A stretch of DNA of 64,000 bases. Origin: Camarhynchus parvulus (taxonomy: Eukaryota > Chordata > Aves > Passeriformes > Thraupidae). Below the pieces are notes generated by a model, which ran no database searches, had not been told where the DNA came from, and saw only the letters and a program-made list of their open reading frames with translations. Where the stretch lies: positions 12,689,001-12,753,000 of the forward strand of contig NC_044584.1 in assembly GCF_901933205.1 (NCBI RefSeq). Direction: 5' to 3'. Each line of letters opens with the position of its first letter. Within the stretch, counting starts at the first letter, position 1. Shown here piece by piece: positions 48,419 through 61,910 of the stretch. Both the position numbers and the translations under genes were made by a program.

Positions 48419-51400
48419 CAGAGTTTATATTTAGTTAGCACCTTACAGGTGACAGATTTACCTTCCTTCTTTAATGACTCATTAAGCATAAAGTTAAAAC
48501 TAAAACATTTACCCAAACTTGCATTTTAAACAAATAATTAGTAAACAGCATATTAAACAGTAAACAGTATTCTAATAGTAATAAATAATTAATCAAACTT
48601 TATTGTGCTCCACCAGCTGTGTTTAGGTTTACTGGACTGAGTTCTTTATGCCCACTGCAAGGTGTGTTTGCTTTCTCCCCACTCCTTTGCCTAGAAAGAA
48701 GGGACAGTCCAGAAGCAGCTGATTAAAATGAGATCCCTGCCTAGAGAATGATTGAAACACAGGCTGGAAGGCAAAGAGAGCAGAGCTGTATTTGTCAATT
48801 AGCATGAAGAAAATTTCCCAAGGAGAGCTTAAACCTCTACACCCAAGGCCAGTGACCTTAGAAAAAATAAAGGGGCAAGACAAACAAGAAACACACATGA
48901 GAAGGTAAGTTGTAGTCATTTCACAAGACACTGAGGGTATCACAGATGGAACCAGAGCCAGGTACATCGAAGAAATCTAATAAAGCAGAAGTTTTAAGAA
49001 GAGAGGGAGAAAGAGGAGCAGCCAGGAAAGGAAAGGTTGGCACCTGCAAGAGTCAGGCTTGGAATGACATGAATTAACATTTATCATGTATGGGGACAAA
49101 CAAGGCACGTGACTCTGATTCCCTCTCTATTTTTAAAGACTTAAGGCTGTTCTGTTTCCTTTTTTTTTTAAAGCACCCCAGATTACTTACATTTTGGACT
49201 TCATTGGAGTAAAAAATATGGAGTTTTTACAGAAATTTGGAAACAATTTGTAATTAAATGAATTGTGTCATCCTCACCTCCAAACCACTAATTTCTACTT
49301 TTGTTTCTGCTGTCTTGCAAGCATAAACAAATGTACTTGTTTCTCTGAATGGCCTTTTTGATTGTCTTTACAAATCAGATTCATGCTGCCAAATAGATTA
49401 TCTTCCCCTCCCCGTATCTGATAAATTTTAACAAAATGCTTTTATTACTACAAAATGATGACACCTTGAGTCTGAGTAAAAAAAAAAACAACATCATCTT
49501 GTTGCTAAGTACTTCTCTTTCCTGTCAAAGTTTGCAAACCCCCTCACAAGAGTTGAGAATGCAGCTTCCTCCCTGGGAGAGAAAGTTCTGCCCTGGACAA
49601 AGCTTTTCATTCTCAGCTTATTCCACCTTCCTTTGCCATTTAGCCTTTCCAAGCTCTGCCCATAGGTACAGCTGAGCAGCACACTGAACAGCATTCAGAA
49701 TTTGGTAAAAAAAAATGATCAGTTTTCCTGCTAATTTAAGGTAGTGTATGTTTTATTTTGAATGGAAATGTGGAGTTAGCATAAATAGCTAGTTTTACAA
49801 ACAGGATTTGGGATTATGTTTTGGTATGCTTGGTCTAAGGTCCTTAGACCCTTGGTCCAGACTCTTACAGCTTCCTGAAGCTGCATCTAATGCTACTTTA
49901 TACTGTTGTGAAACAGAAACATTACTGGATCAGATGACTAAAAATACTGGAAATTTTGCTGGCAGGCCAGAGAGGGGAATTTGTGAGACATTACAACCTT
50001 AAATGACATTTAAAAAATAAAAAGCTAGCAGCAACTGATTTTGCCTTCAGAGAGCAGAAATCCTGGAAAATAGCAGAGGCAATTTAAAGCCAGAGAGCTG
50101 TAATGAGGAATGCTACACCTTCACATGGAAATCCTTATTTCTCTAGCCAGAAAAAACCTTCCACATTTTTTCCTGCAGTAGATTTAGACCTCTTTCACAG
50201 AGATAAAGTAAAAAGAGAAGTAGGTGAACCCATCTTAAGACAGCTGGCTAACATCAATCCTTTGCTTTTGTAGGAGTGAGTGATCTGAAGACTGATATAA
50301 AATATATAAACTTGGCTCAAAGTATAGTTAAAAGTTAAGCAGCTTGGAAAGCAAAATATAAATTATTCTGCTGTGTGTCTGGTAAGAGCTACATGGCTTT
50401 TCATATTTCAAATCCAAGCCCTTCTCAAACAGCAAATGAGTCAATGTGGAGAACAGAGAATGAAGCCACCTTGTCACTGAGCAATGGTACCAGGGCCTTG
50501 TCAGCTCCAGCTTGTCTGTTCTCCTGTTTCAGTGTCTCAGGGCTGATTATCCTGCAGCGGAACCACTCTGGCATGAGGTGAGAAACACTGCAGGACAACT
50601 CTGGGAGCTTGCTGGGACCCAGCTGCAAAAACCCAGCAAAACTGGTGAAGTGTTTTTACATCTTGGGAGAAACCCAGTCAGAGTCCCTCAAAAGGCAGTG
50701 GTGGAATACAAAGTTGGTGATGCTGCTACTGTAACAAGGTAACAAGGCCTCTTCAGTAATTTCCACTTTTTCTGTGGGTAAGCAGAACTACTTTAGTCTA
50801 TGGAAAAAATTAAGAATAAGTAAGAATCACAAACGCATAGTGAGGTGCAAACCCATGTGACACACTTTTAGTAGCAGAAATAGGTACTTTGGAAGGGAAT
50901 TAAGTTCTCCGTGTCCTGAAGTAGCATCTTCCCACCATCCAGAGAATTTGGCATTTCGATTTAAAAGAGGAAAAGAAGCCAAAGCTTTGTGTCATCATAT
51001 ATGTAAGCCAAACCCTGACTAAGTATAATTAGAAGGACAGAGAATACAAAAGTTATAAAGGAACTGTAGTTATGCTAGAGAAAAAAATGTTCCACTTGTC
51101 TCATAATTCAAGGAATGATTCTGAGAAACTCATCCTAGACAGAGACACACATCAGTAAAAAAATTTGCCCAGACTTCAGTTTTCAGATACCCTTTAGTGC
51201 TAGTGCTCCTATTAACTCATTATTGCTGGGTTCCAGGATGTTACACCTTGGACAAGGACACAAACAGGGCACTGCTGGGTGTTGATGGAGGCTCACTGAT
51301 GGGGTTTTTGTGCAGGAGCACTTTCAGCTGTACTGCACCCAGTCTGTGAGCTAGCACAAGGAGGAAAGCTGAACCAGCCACTGCAACAACACCAAGATGA

Positions 51401-54400
51401 CAAGCAGGCAATTTACTTTGCTCTTGCTTTTGATCTTTAACATAAAATGAATCTGAGATGTTTGCACCCAAATTTAATTTATTAATTTCAGATGTTTATC
51501 TGAAGTAATAATGCCAAGTTGCTAGCAACAGACACCCCCACCCCTTCCCCCCCAGCTCTGTGAGGAAAGAACTGTGTCCTGGCAGACCTTGTTTTTATAG
51601 TCCACTTTATCCCAGGTCAGTAAAATGCATCCAGCTATACACTAAAACACACAGTCCCTTCCCACTACAACAGAAGAAAAAAAGGTGCAGCAGTGATTTG
51701 TGTTTTATCACTGGGTTCTTAAACAGCAGCTGGAAGAAACACTGATATAAAAGCTGTATGAAATACTAAAGAACTCCTGTGTAAATACATGTCCAAAGAA
51801 CAGCACCTTCACAAACATTCATGATTTCATTTTTTATGAAATACACAGTTATTTGAATTTAAATGTGACTGGAGGTTTCACAGTATCCATTTACTAAAAA
51901 AAGCTGGATCCATTACTGCAAGACACTATTCATACCTAATGGATTATTCATTAAAGAAAAATGGATTAAAATCAGAATAAAGTCAAAAACTGTGCAGACA
52001 GTTACACTAAAAAAAAAAGCAAAAGAATCCACACATCCTGTATCTGTGATCATCATCACCTGATGTCAGACTGCTTAATATGACACAGATTACAGAGTAT
52101 CTGCTAAGGAAAAAAGGTCTGAACTGCCAAATCAATTTTTTGATCAGGACAGGACTAGAAGCCAGAGATACAGAGCAGGCTCCACCCAGTGCTGGGTACC
52201 AGGTCTTGTTCTGTACTAAAACTTTACTTGAGTCAAGAAAACACCTTAACCCACTGAGCTTCATGCCTGCTACCAAACATGACTTTTAAGAATCAGTCAA
52301 GATGTGAAAAAAGTCAATGTCTTTGTAAAAAAGGTTTCGATACAGGAGTTGCTTCTGATTTTAGTAAACCAAAGCTGTTCTCCTGCCATTCAATTTGCCA
52401 TCACTTTCTGATCAAGCACAAAATGTCCTTTTTAGTTCTGATCTGAAAAAGCTAAATCTAAAAGACAAAAAGATTTTCCTTTCCCAAAGATCTGATGATA
52501 ACTATTTTTCCCTTCAGAATAATGCATCCCTACTAAAGAATGAAATACCTATTTTGGTACAAGTTCTTTGAGCCCAGAGCAACCTACTTAGCAAAAATTA
52601 TTAATGATGCAACAACAAACCCAAACAAGGATTGTTAAAGAGTCATGTGATGTAATACTTAAATATGTTGATAAGCCTTAGACTTTTCATCAGCTCAACC
52701 ATGAAAAAAGCACATAAACACTTTGGTTTTATGCTAATTGACAGACTGCATTATGGCCTCAGCGGATGAGGCAAGGTAAGAGGGGAGTGCTGGGGAGGGG
52801 AGTTCCCAGCTCATGCAGTTTAGCATCCTGCCTTTGATGCTACCTGTTTCATAGGCAGAATCTTTACAGCACAACTCTATTTTAATAGCATTTCAAAACT
52901 AAGTTCATATTTTAATTGGATACCTTTTTCCAAGTCAAAACCACATTATGAACACTTGACTCATGGTTTCTACTGCAGTCATTTTTCAAAAGGAAATTCA
53001 AAAGTGCCTCTGAACACTTTGCCCCCCTCTCTCATTTTCTGCATCTGCTTTCTACAGCCAGCTCTCCAAATAAGTAGTAGAGCTTCACCAAGCTCTTGTT
53101 GATTTACATCTTCCTCACTTTATCAGCTTTGGGAAATGGGACAATTTTTATCAGCATTTCCCATCTTCTCTTTTTCTGTTCTCTCTTGAGGTTCTGTGAC
53201 CCACACCAGCACAACGTGTTAAAAGGTGCTTTTCTTACAGAGAGGGTGTAACAGGTACTACTGATCCACTGCCCAACAGGGAAAGGTGCCTACACAACTC
53301 TCTGACCTCTGCTCTGGATATGCACAGAAAAGGATCAGGAGATCCAAGGGATCCGAGCAGGCTCAGAAGCAGCTGCCTGTGTACAACCATCACATCCTCA
53401 CAGCCTGCAGCAGCTCTGATTTTATAGAGATTATTCTCTGTAACTGTGGCCATCTTACAGCACTTCTGAGCTCCCAAGCAACCTAAAGCAGAGGAGTGTT
53501 CTGAAAGAAACCAAGTCCTAACTGAAATAGTCAGGACCTTTTTCAGCCCTGGAGGTACTGAAGAAAATGAGAAGAAAACTTTAGCTATCCCAGCGTTGTT
53601 AGCACACTGTTGATTTTATTCCTGACAAGAACCAGGTGAGAAAATACTTCATTACACAAAAAGAAACTACAAGTGAGTATTGTGCAGGAGGCAGTTTGTC
53701 TGTTAGCAGGAGAAGCTGAGATTATTTTACAGAAAGTGCAGCATACTCTTTCTACAAATTATCATTTATCACTCAGAAAAACCCTTCCCTGTGGCACCAG
53801 GGAAAAGGGTCAGCATGATTTTGATGCAATTGCATTGTAAGAGAACAAAGGCATTTAGCTGTGTCTCATGGGCAATTCCCCTGAGTGATAACATCCCTGT
53901 TGGAGCTTATTGTGCAGCTGCAGTCCTGTAATTCCCAGACTCCCAAGTTCCCTTAACTTGGGACTCTCCTGCTGTCTTCTGTAGCTTAGAAAAATGTAAG
54001 GACATGGAAGACTGGGCATGTTTTCAACTCCATCTGGGCAGGAAGAAGGGGGACCCTGGCCTTTCTTCTCTGTGGGGCCCAACAAACAGCCATAACTTTT
54101 CTATTCAGTGTTTTGACCAGCTTTTCTATTTCAGGAATAGTTAAATCATGTTAGTGTATCATTTTAAACAAGAAATGCCAGCCAAATCATTTCTTTGCTT
54201 TATTAAACAAACAGGTGTATTCCGTAACCATGCAACAGTAAGATTTTGTCTAACAGGTAACACTTCTTTTCTTAACTTCGTGAAAAATTTACTGTTTTCT
54301 AGTTTAATTCAAGAAATACAGGCTGAGCCCCAGTCTCCAGGGAAACTGAGTTGCAGTGACACTGGATGGAAAACAATGCACCCAGGTTTTCCTCAAAAAC

Positions 54401-57400
54401 CCCAAAGAAACATGTACCTGGGAAACAGTTTTTCTCACATAATCAGATAATATTGGGTTGTAATTCAGACTTGAGCTAGTTTAAATTCCAGGGGTGTCTG
54501 ACTCCAATTTCTGTAATTACACTCACTTCTATGGCTTGATTCCAAAACCCCTGAATTCAGAAGAAGCTGTTTTCCAACTTTAGTTCCAAATGTACAAACC
54601 CCATTTTTGAGGCAGGTTTGCTGTGTCCAAAATGTGACTGACCTCACCTCAGCTGGAAATCAAACTGCTCAACCCAGCACTATGGACAGAGTAAAAATAC
54701 AAGAAAAAAATTACCAACATAAAAATAAACCAAAGAAAAGCAAGCAGATTTTCCAAATTAGAAGGAGAATGCCTGGAATAATCAGCATAGGCAATCAGTA
54801 CCATGCTTTATTTAGACTGAGCCTTCAATTAAATAAATGCTTTTCTCAGCAAAAGCAAATGAGACTGTAAAAGAAGGAGAAGGCTAAATTAGTGCAATAT
54901 GAATGACATAATAAATATGTAATGGGTACAGTACAGACCTTGCCTCTCTTTCCATGCTCTCTGTAGAGAATTTGGGGGAAAAAAGTGGTTCTGACTGAAC
55001 TACGAAATTTATCACATGGTTCAGATTATCACCTTTTAAGTGCTGATTAATGAACTATTTTTTACAGTAACTGCAGACATGAATCACTGTTCACTGCATT
55101 TCATGTACTGGTTGATGGCTCTCCATCCAGACAGCAGGTGAAGTTCACAGCAAACAAAAGGCAGCATTTCTTCAGAGAGCTGTGAAACATGAAATTCCCT
55201 CCTGCAGACCATTGTGAAAGCTGGAAGTTTTCACAAATCAACTGAACAAATCCAGAGAGGAATCACTAAATTGCATTATGTTGGTAACATTAATATGACA
55301 CAGTAAGTCCTTGAAAGAAAAAGTCTTGGAGGTGGGAAGAGGCCTGGGAAAAAAATACCATTATGCACTTTTCTATCCTGTGCCCTTCACAAGAGTTTGG
55401 GGAGTAGGAGCAGCAGGAGACTGGGCTATTGAGACCCTCATTCTGCTCCCATTACTCTGCTTTACAGTTAGCTGTTCAAGTTTAATGGTAAAATTAGATT
55501 TTAAATAGAGTTATGTCTATCCAAAAATCCATGGGTTACCACACAAATTTGTTTCTCAGCAAAGGATTGAAGGATTGAAGAAAGAGAACAGACTAGAAAA
55601 AGCTGATCCTGGATACATTTGTCCCCAAAAGTGCAGGAGCTAAGGAGAGCACCAGTACAGCCAAAGCAGAAGCAGTTCTGCAAAGACATTAAATTGTGTT
55701 GGAGGATCGGAATGCTATCAACACTCTTGTACCCTGTCATAGTTTTCAAAGAGAGGAGAACCAAGTAAGTATCCAGGCACAGGGAGATGCTACTCTGAGA
55801 TGTGTGTGTACACCCCCACACAGGTTACAGTACACAGGTATTTTGTAAAAGGCAGTGTTTCTGGCAAATACAACCATTTAAGTCATATGGATAAATTGAT
55901 CTGAACATTTTCCCTGGAGTTTCAGGCACAAACTGGCTTTTCTTCCTTCCTTTCACTTGCAGAGTACAGCTGCTGTCTGAAGTGCTGAACAATGTGGCTG
56001 GTTCAAGAGTAATACCTGTTTTCTCAACAATTTTGCACTCCAAAATGATGTTCTTTCAGCTTCCCTACAAGAGCCACATTAACCATAGGCATTTTTTGCT
56101 GCACCTTTTTTTCTCCCCCGGGCACGTGGTGTATCTCATCTTTTCAAGACTCCAGTGCTATACAAGGAATAATAATATTTAGAAGTCTTTGAAAACAAAA
56201 TCTCTTCAGTGGAATAGAATTGATTTTATCTCACTGCAATTTCAGAGTGCTCCCATTGCCTCATCTGCCAAGCAGGTGTTACAGCAGCAAAGAAAGATGT
56301 GAAAGCATCAGTCACAGCACAGTTAACTGCTCAGTGCTCAGGCAGCTCTCAGAATCTGCTAAAAAAAAAAACAACAATAATTTCCCAACAGAGCACCAGA
56401 AGATGGAAACAGTCCCACTGGTAAGTATTGGGATCAACATCCTCTCTTTCATAAGCTCTTTGGTCAGCCCTCAGTAGCACACAGAATTATTTTGTGGAGC
56501 CCTTTGGAAGCTCTCTGTTGCCCCTTCTCAGAAGGGCTGTATGAATAAAAGAGAACTGAGTAATTAGAATTTACACTGCACAGCTCTATAAGCATCTCAA
56601 TAGAAATATCCCATGCACTCTTGTTTGCAAACATTATCCTGCAAACGTGCAGGAAACCTCTCTCTTAAATTTGCTTTGTAGCCTAAAGAATCGAGAGTTT
56701 GGTGTGGCTGGTGGTCAGTTGGTCAGTGTAAGTAGGAGACCAAATATTATTTTGAAAAGTATATTGATGTTGAAAGCTTCTTTCTATAAGACAATACTAA
56801 ATAGAGCTACAGAGAAAAGGATTTTGGTGTCACTTGTTTTTCCTATATAATCAGAGGAAAAACAGCCAGAGGGTGATTCCAGAGCACTGGTCTAAATAAG
56901 CCTTTCAAGGTCCTGTCTCTAGAAGATGACTCTGTTCTTCAAGTTCATTTTTGTGAATGCCTCTTGTGAATGCCCACTGTTTTCCATTTGAAAGTGATGC
57001 TTTCTCACAGAGCTGGCACAAACCCCAAATAGTCCTGGGTTGCTGTGTGCTCTAAGGATCAAGAAGAAGCTTTAGCCCAGTGGATAAAACTGATTTAAAA
57101 TTTTTTTCCGAGAAAAAATATCACTTAATGTCCTTACAGACTATATGTATTTTGTACTTGCTGCTGAATTTCTGAAAAAACAATTTAAAAAATCTATGTT
57201 TGTGTATGTCCATGCAAGATTTCCATTACTATACCTGGGAAACGGTTCTTACATAGAATATATCAAATGTGGTCACTCCACCTGGGCCATAAGTGCATAA
57301 CTGCAATCTTGAAAGAGGTTGATCTAAATCACTGAAGTTGAGAGTATTCAAATTATCATAAATACTGACACATAAGCAATGGGATTACTCACTCAATGTA

Positions 57401-59406
57401 TGGGCTTTGCCAAAATTGAGGTCTCAATGGCAAGAAGATGAAAATATTACTTCCCTGTCAACTCTGATTACACAACAAAGAAAATAATGAAACATAGCAT
57501 ATGTTGTCTGGTAAATTTTAGAAACAACAGCTTTCAACACTCCATGCTTTAATTCTGTGCTCAAATATATCTCAGCTGTGGATGTTCTGAGAGCTTCTTC
57601 TTCTTTTAACACTGCTCTCCTGTCACAACATTTCTAAGAGGAGAATGTAGATATATCACACACTTTTAATGAGTAAAGGTGTTAGAAGTTACAGCACCTC
57701 CAGTCACAAATATAATGAAAAAATATACCATTTAATGAAGTTAGGTTGTTATTTTTGCCCCTGTGTGCACATTAAATACTTTTAACCACATCTGAAAAAT
57801 TGCTTTGAAGACACTTGGATGAATTTAAAACTTTTTAATTAAAAAAACCTGAAGACTGTAGGGAATTTCCTTCTGTATGTTTCTATCTCTGGTCTAGTTA
57901 TTTTCTTTAAGATGCATCTCAGCTACATAGACCACATATTCTTAATCTAACTCTGAAACAAGATCTCTTTTCAACCCTGTTGGTGAAAAACCATCTATTA
58001 ATTTAGGTTTTATTCAACAGAGCTGCTAAACACGTTTAGACATTTGCTTATATGCTTTAGTTGATTTGTGCCATTAAGAAACATTTATTACTAGATTGTA
58101 TTACCTAATATAAGTAATGCTCAGTGTGTCAGTGATGGTTCTAAGGACAAGACATCTTTAAAAGACTGTATATAGCTCACCAAAAATATACATACTTTTC
58201 AGGTCATAGAAAAAATATTTAATGTCCTAAGAAAATTTTACTGGAATGAGGTATGTAAGAAAAAGTAGGTCTTCTATTACATAAACTGCCTGATTTGAAA
58301 ACTTAATTTGCTGCTTATGTTTATCAAAGACACATGACTTGCAGACCAGATTTTTTGGCTAGACCATTACTACTTTATTTTCCCTACAATGCTATGAGGA
58401 AACCTATTTATATCAGCACTGTAAAATCCTTAAAAGCTGAATATGCATTTCTTGCAGCAGAGTCGAGTGACTCCAGCAGATGTCACAGATGAGAACATCA
58501 GGTCAGCTCTTTCACAGCTCTTGCACACGGGATTTTTCTGTACTTAATGTTTGCATGTGGAAGAGACAGAGCTTTGACAACTTTGGCTTAACTTGCAGAA
58601 GTTATACCAATACACCTTCAGAGAGGTATCTCTGCTTAAATCCTTAACTCTGCTCTCAACTGAGTTGGTTTTCACTGTGACCAAAATCACATTTTCAAGG
58701 ACAACAGTTCTCATTTAAAAAACCATGGTCTAGCAGGATTTCTTCCACATGCAGCTTACAAGTATGGTTTAACTTTGCACAGTAGTAATACATATTTACA
58801 AGTGCCAGATTTTCAATTATAAATATTTATCATAAGGACATGATTTTATCTTTAATTAGCCCAACTGTTAAGGACACTTCTAATGTGAGAAATGCAATTC
58901 AGTATTTCATACCAGATGTAGCCTCTACAGTTAGTCTTTTATCTCTGCTTGTAATGAGCAGATACTTACAACAAAACCATTATGTAACATGGGAGTGATT
59001 AGAAAATAATAACTACAGAAGATCTGGGCTTTGGAATGAAAATAAAAATTTTCTGAAGTTGCATACCTCAGTTTAAAGCACCTGTGACCATATGACCAAT
59101 ACGACCATACTTTAAGTATCTATTTCCTACACAATCCAGATGAATTTCTTTGTTCCCATAAAGACCTGAATGACTAGATTATCTTTCCTTTCCTGTACCT
59201 CTTTAACCTGCTGAGTTATGCCTCCATGTTTGACACTTCTAGAAAAAGTATAAACATGAGAACTGGGGTAATTCCAGGTTTGATCCTGGGTTATAAAGAA
59301 CTGAAATATGATGCCCATCTTATGATGCCAAACACCCTAAACCAGGCATGTTACTGACATAATGACACAATAAACATGGTTACAAGCACTGAAACAGCAA
59401 GAGGCA

Positions 59407-59428
59407 GAAGGAAGGGAGGAAGGAAGGA
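59407..59428. repeat. short GGAA microsatellite
   Basis: Imperfect GGAA/GGGA units in the CPPED1 intron. Confidence 0.7.
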
Positions 59429-61487
59429 CTGGTGACAGGTTGGGGGAGAAGAATAGTGGTAGCCTGGTGGTCTCCTAAAAAGGCACACTGACTTTTTTGT
59501 TTTCCAGAATAAATAGTTATACCAAATTTCTAAATTTAAAAAAGCAAAGTATGTTGTGATTTCAATGGCAATATCCTGTGTTTTAATCCTCCACGAATGT
59601 ATGAAATGAACTGGGGGAAAACCAGTTGTGTCTAATGATGTGCTAAACTTGATTGTTCTTTAGCAAAGCAGAGGTTCAGAAAACAAGTGGTGTCCTTGCA
59701 TCTCTGTGCCTCTATGCCACCAAGCCAACAGCCTCTCTGCAACCCACTGAGACCTCAGTGGTCTCACAAAAGCTGCTCTTAAACAGAATAATAAAATGGA
59801 AACAGAACGCACCTGTTACTAAGGTAACTCTGAGCCAACTTTTGATCCAGCTCATTTTTCTCAGCAGTCTGAGTTACTGAGCTGCTTGTTCTCTGTATTC
59901 ATTTCATTAGCAAAATGTTTGATTATTGGCTTGCAAATGTTACCTACTGAGTCAATGTTTAGTAAGGAGCATGCCAAAGATCAGCGTTTAAACACACCCA
60001 TTAAGGACCAAACAAATTATTAGAGATGGGAATGAGGGGCACAAGGAGAAATGATGGAGGGAACAGAAAGGTGGCACAGAAAGGAGTTTGGGAATTTCTT
60101 CCCTAGAGCTGTATTGCTCATTCCCATTCCATACCACCATTTGAAGCCTTCCCAACTTTTGGTTAAGCCTCTGGACACCCTTCTAAGAAACACCACAATA
60201 TAACAACGTTACAGTGAAAATGTTTCTTTCACCTCTTGATGAATTATGCTCCCAGTAGTGAGTGTTGTCAAATGTTAGTAAACCAAATGGATGACAGAAA
60301 ATCCTAGCAAAGAACTGCTTTGGTTCCCACATTCATGCCAGTTTCCTGGGATACACCCATGAACTAGGATGTGCTGCAGTCCATGGTACACAGGCAGTCA
60401 CAGCTGCCCAGCTCTCCAGGAGCAACACTTCCCACTATATTAACACTAACACAAAAATGAAAAGATATGAGGTGTTCTCAGCATGTCTCCTTATGAGAAA
60501 AAAGTCCCACTTGTAAATCTTGAATCTGCAAACATATCAGTGCCCTGGAGAGCCCTCAGATAGCTGTGAATTTTGGCCCCACTGATGGGAAACAGTAGGA
60601 GACTGAGAGCTTGGAAATTAGGCTGAGTTGGATGAGGCCAGGCTTAGCAATTAGATAGTAAATTGGGAACAAGATCATAAAAAATTTGCATTGTTCAGCA
60701 ATCCAAATAATGTGCTCTCTTATAGATACAGAGAAAATGACATTCTGATGCAGTGATGGCAGGATGGCAGGAAATTTTGAGGGACTGGCACACTCCAGGA
60801 ACATGAAGGCAATTACCAGAAAACAATGGGAACAGCATGGAGGAGTAGCTGTGTACTGTGTCTGTCTCCATGGCACTCAAGTGGCATCACACAAAGCTGA
60901 GGGATTTGGTACAATTACTCATTTAGCACATGCTCCACCTGCCCTTCATCCCAGACATGGCCCCTATTAGAAAGGGATGTGCAAAGGATTGATTTTAGCA
61001 GAGCAAGACTTGTTTTAACACTGAATAAATCTGGGGTGCCTTACACTCTTGGTTTAAAATTGGCTCAGTGTGGGAGAAAGCAACCTCCAAGGTAATTCTG
61101 AATTCTGTTTCCATGTTTTATGTAAAACATAAATTCTGTATTTTTCTCCTATGGCAATACCTGATCTTCCCCTCTGTAGGCAGGAAAAACTCAGGTTGTC
61201 TTGTATCTGTCAGTACTTGAAAAATGGAAACCTTGCTATTTATGCTAAGGAACTTTTCATGTTTAGCTTTTTACTTTTCACTCAAAGTTTTAAATTTTGT
61301 CCAATACTTTTTACAGGAAAGTAGATTCAGTTGATAATTTTGATCTGTGGGAAACAATGAGGCTTATAAGCTGTATTCAAAAATTCCTTGAAAACAGTAC
61401 CATTTAAGTTAAATGTATTTTGTCTGGCAGCAGAGCCATTAACAATCTGAAACAAAAATTCAAGAGTAGGAAAGTCTGAGAAAATAC

Positions 61488-61910
61488 CTGCTTTATGAAA
61501 CTTTTCCATTATCTCCTGACGAACTGATTTCTCCAAGTTGAAGTAATCATCATCTTCATCAGGTTGGCTCAGAAACAAAGGGATGTGCTGAAACACAATT
61601 ATGTGCTTGCATTTCTGCTTTGCAGCAACAGCCAGCTGCTCATCGAGCCAGGCATCCTGGGCTTGCCTTAACTCAGGGCACTTGGAGGAATCAAAGTATA
61701 GCTGAGAATTCAACACAAGAAAGAAAACACCTCCAACCCAAAAGCTGAAGTAGTCATCTCCCCAGTTCTGGCAATAATCATCTATGGTTTCTCTGGATGG
61801 AGTATTGCCAATATCGTGATTCCCACTGACAAATACCAGTGGTATGTCCTGGTCAGTGTTTTTCAGAACATTCTTTAAATCTTGCTCTTGGTTTTTTTTC
61901 CATCGGGTTC
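61488..61910 (-). CDS. CPPED1: CPPED1 internal coding exon with catalytic core
   Basis: A 423-base exon bounded by TTTCTTTAG acceptor and CAG|GTATTT donor on the - strand. It carries two bases of a split codon, 140 whole codons and one base that joins the last exon. It begins [16 protein letters not shown], which aligns with the human stretch around WRTEQTEDL. Metallophosphatase motif III is SGNHDIG, and motif IV contributes the metal-binding histidine in [21 protein letters not shown] and an acidic DEDDDYFNL loop are CPPED1 hallmarks. The loop seems one tyrosine shorter than my memory of human DDDYYFNL. Motifs I and II (DPQFG-like and GDL) lie in earlier exons outside the window. Without splicing, the frame would run 52 codons into the intron to a stop at 61327. 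Confidence 0.97.

Larger units (their letters stand above)
48386..61487 (-). other. CPPED1: CPPED1 last intron (13.1 kb)
   Basis: Flanked by a good donor (CAG|GTATTT on the - strand at 61488/61487) and the exon at 48385. I found no additional exon, RNA gene or clear transposon in it. It is AT-rich with scattered chance open frames. Confidence 0.85.
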
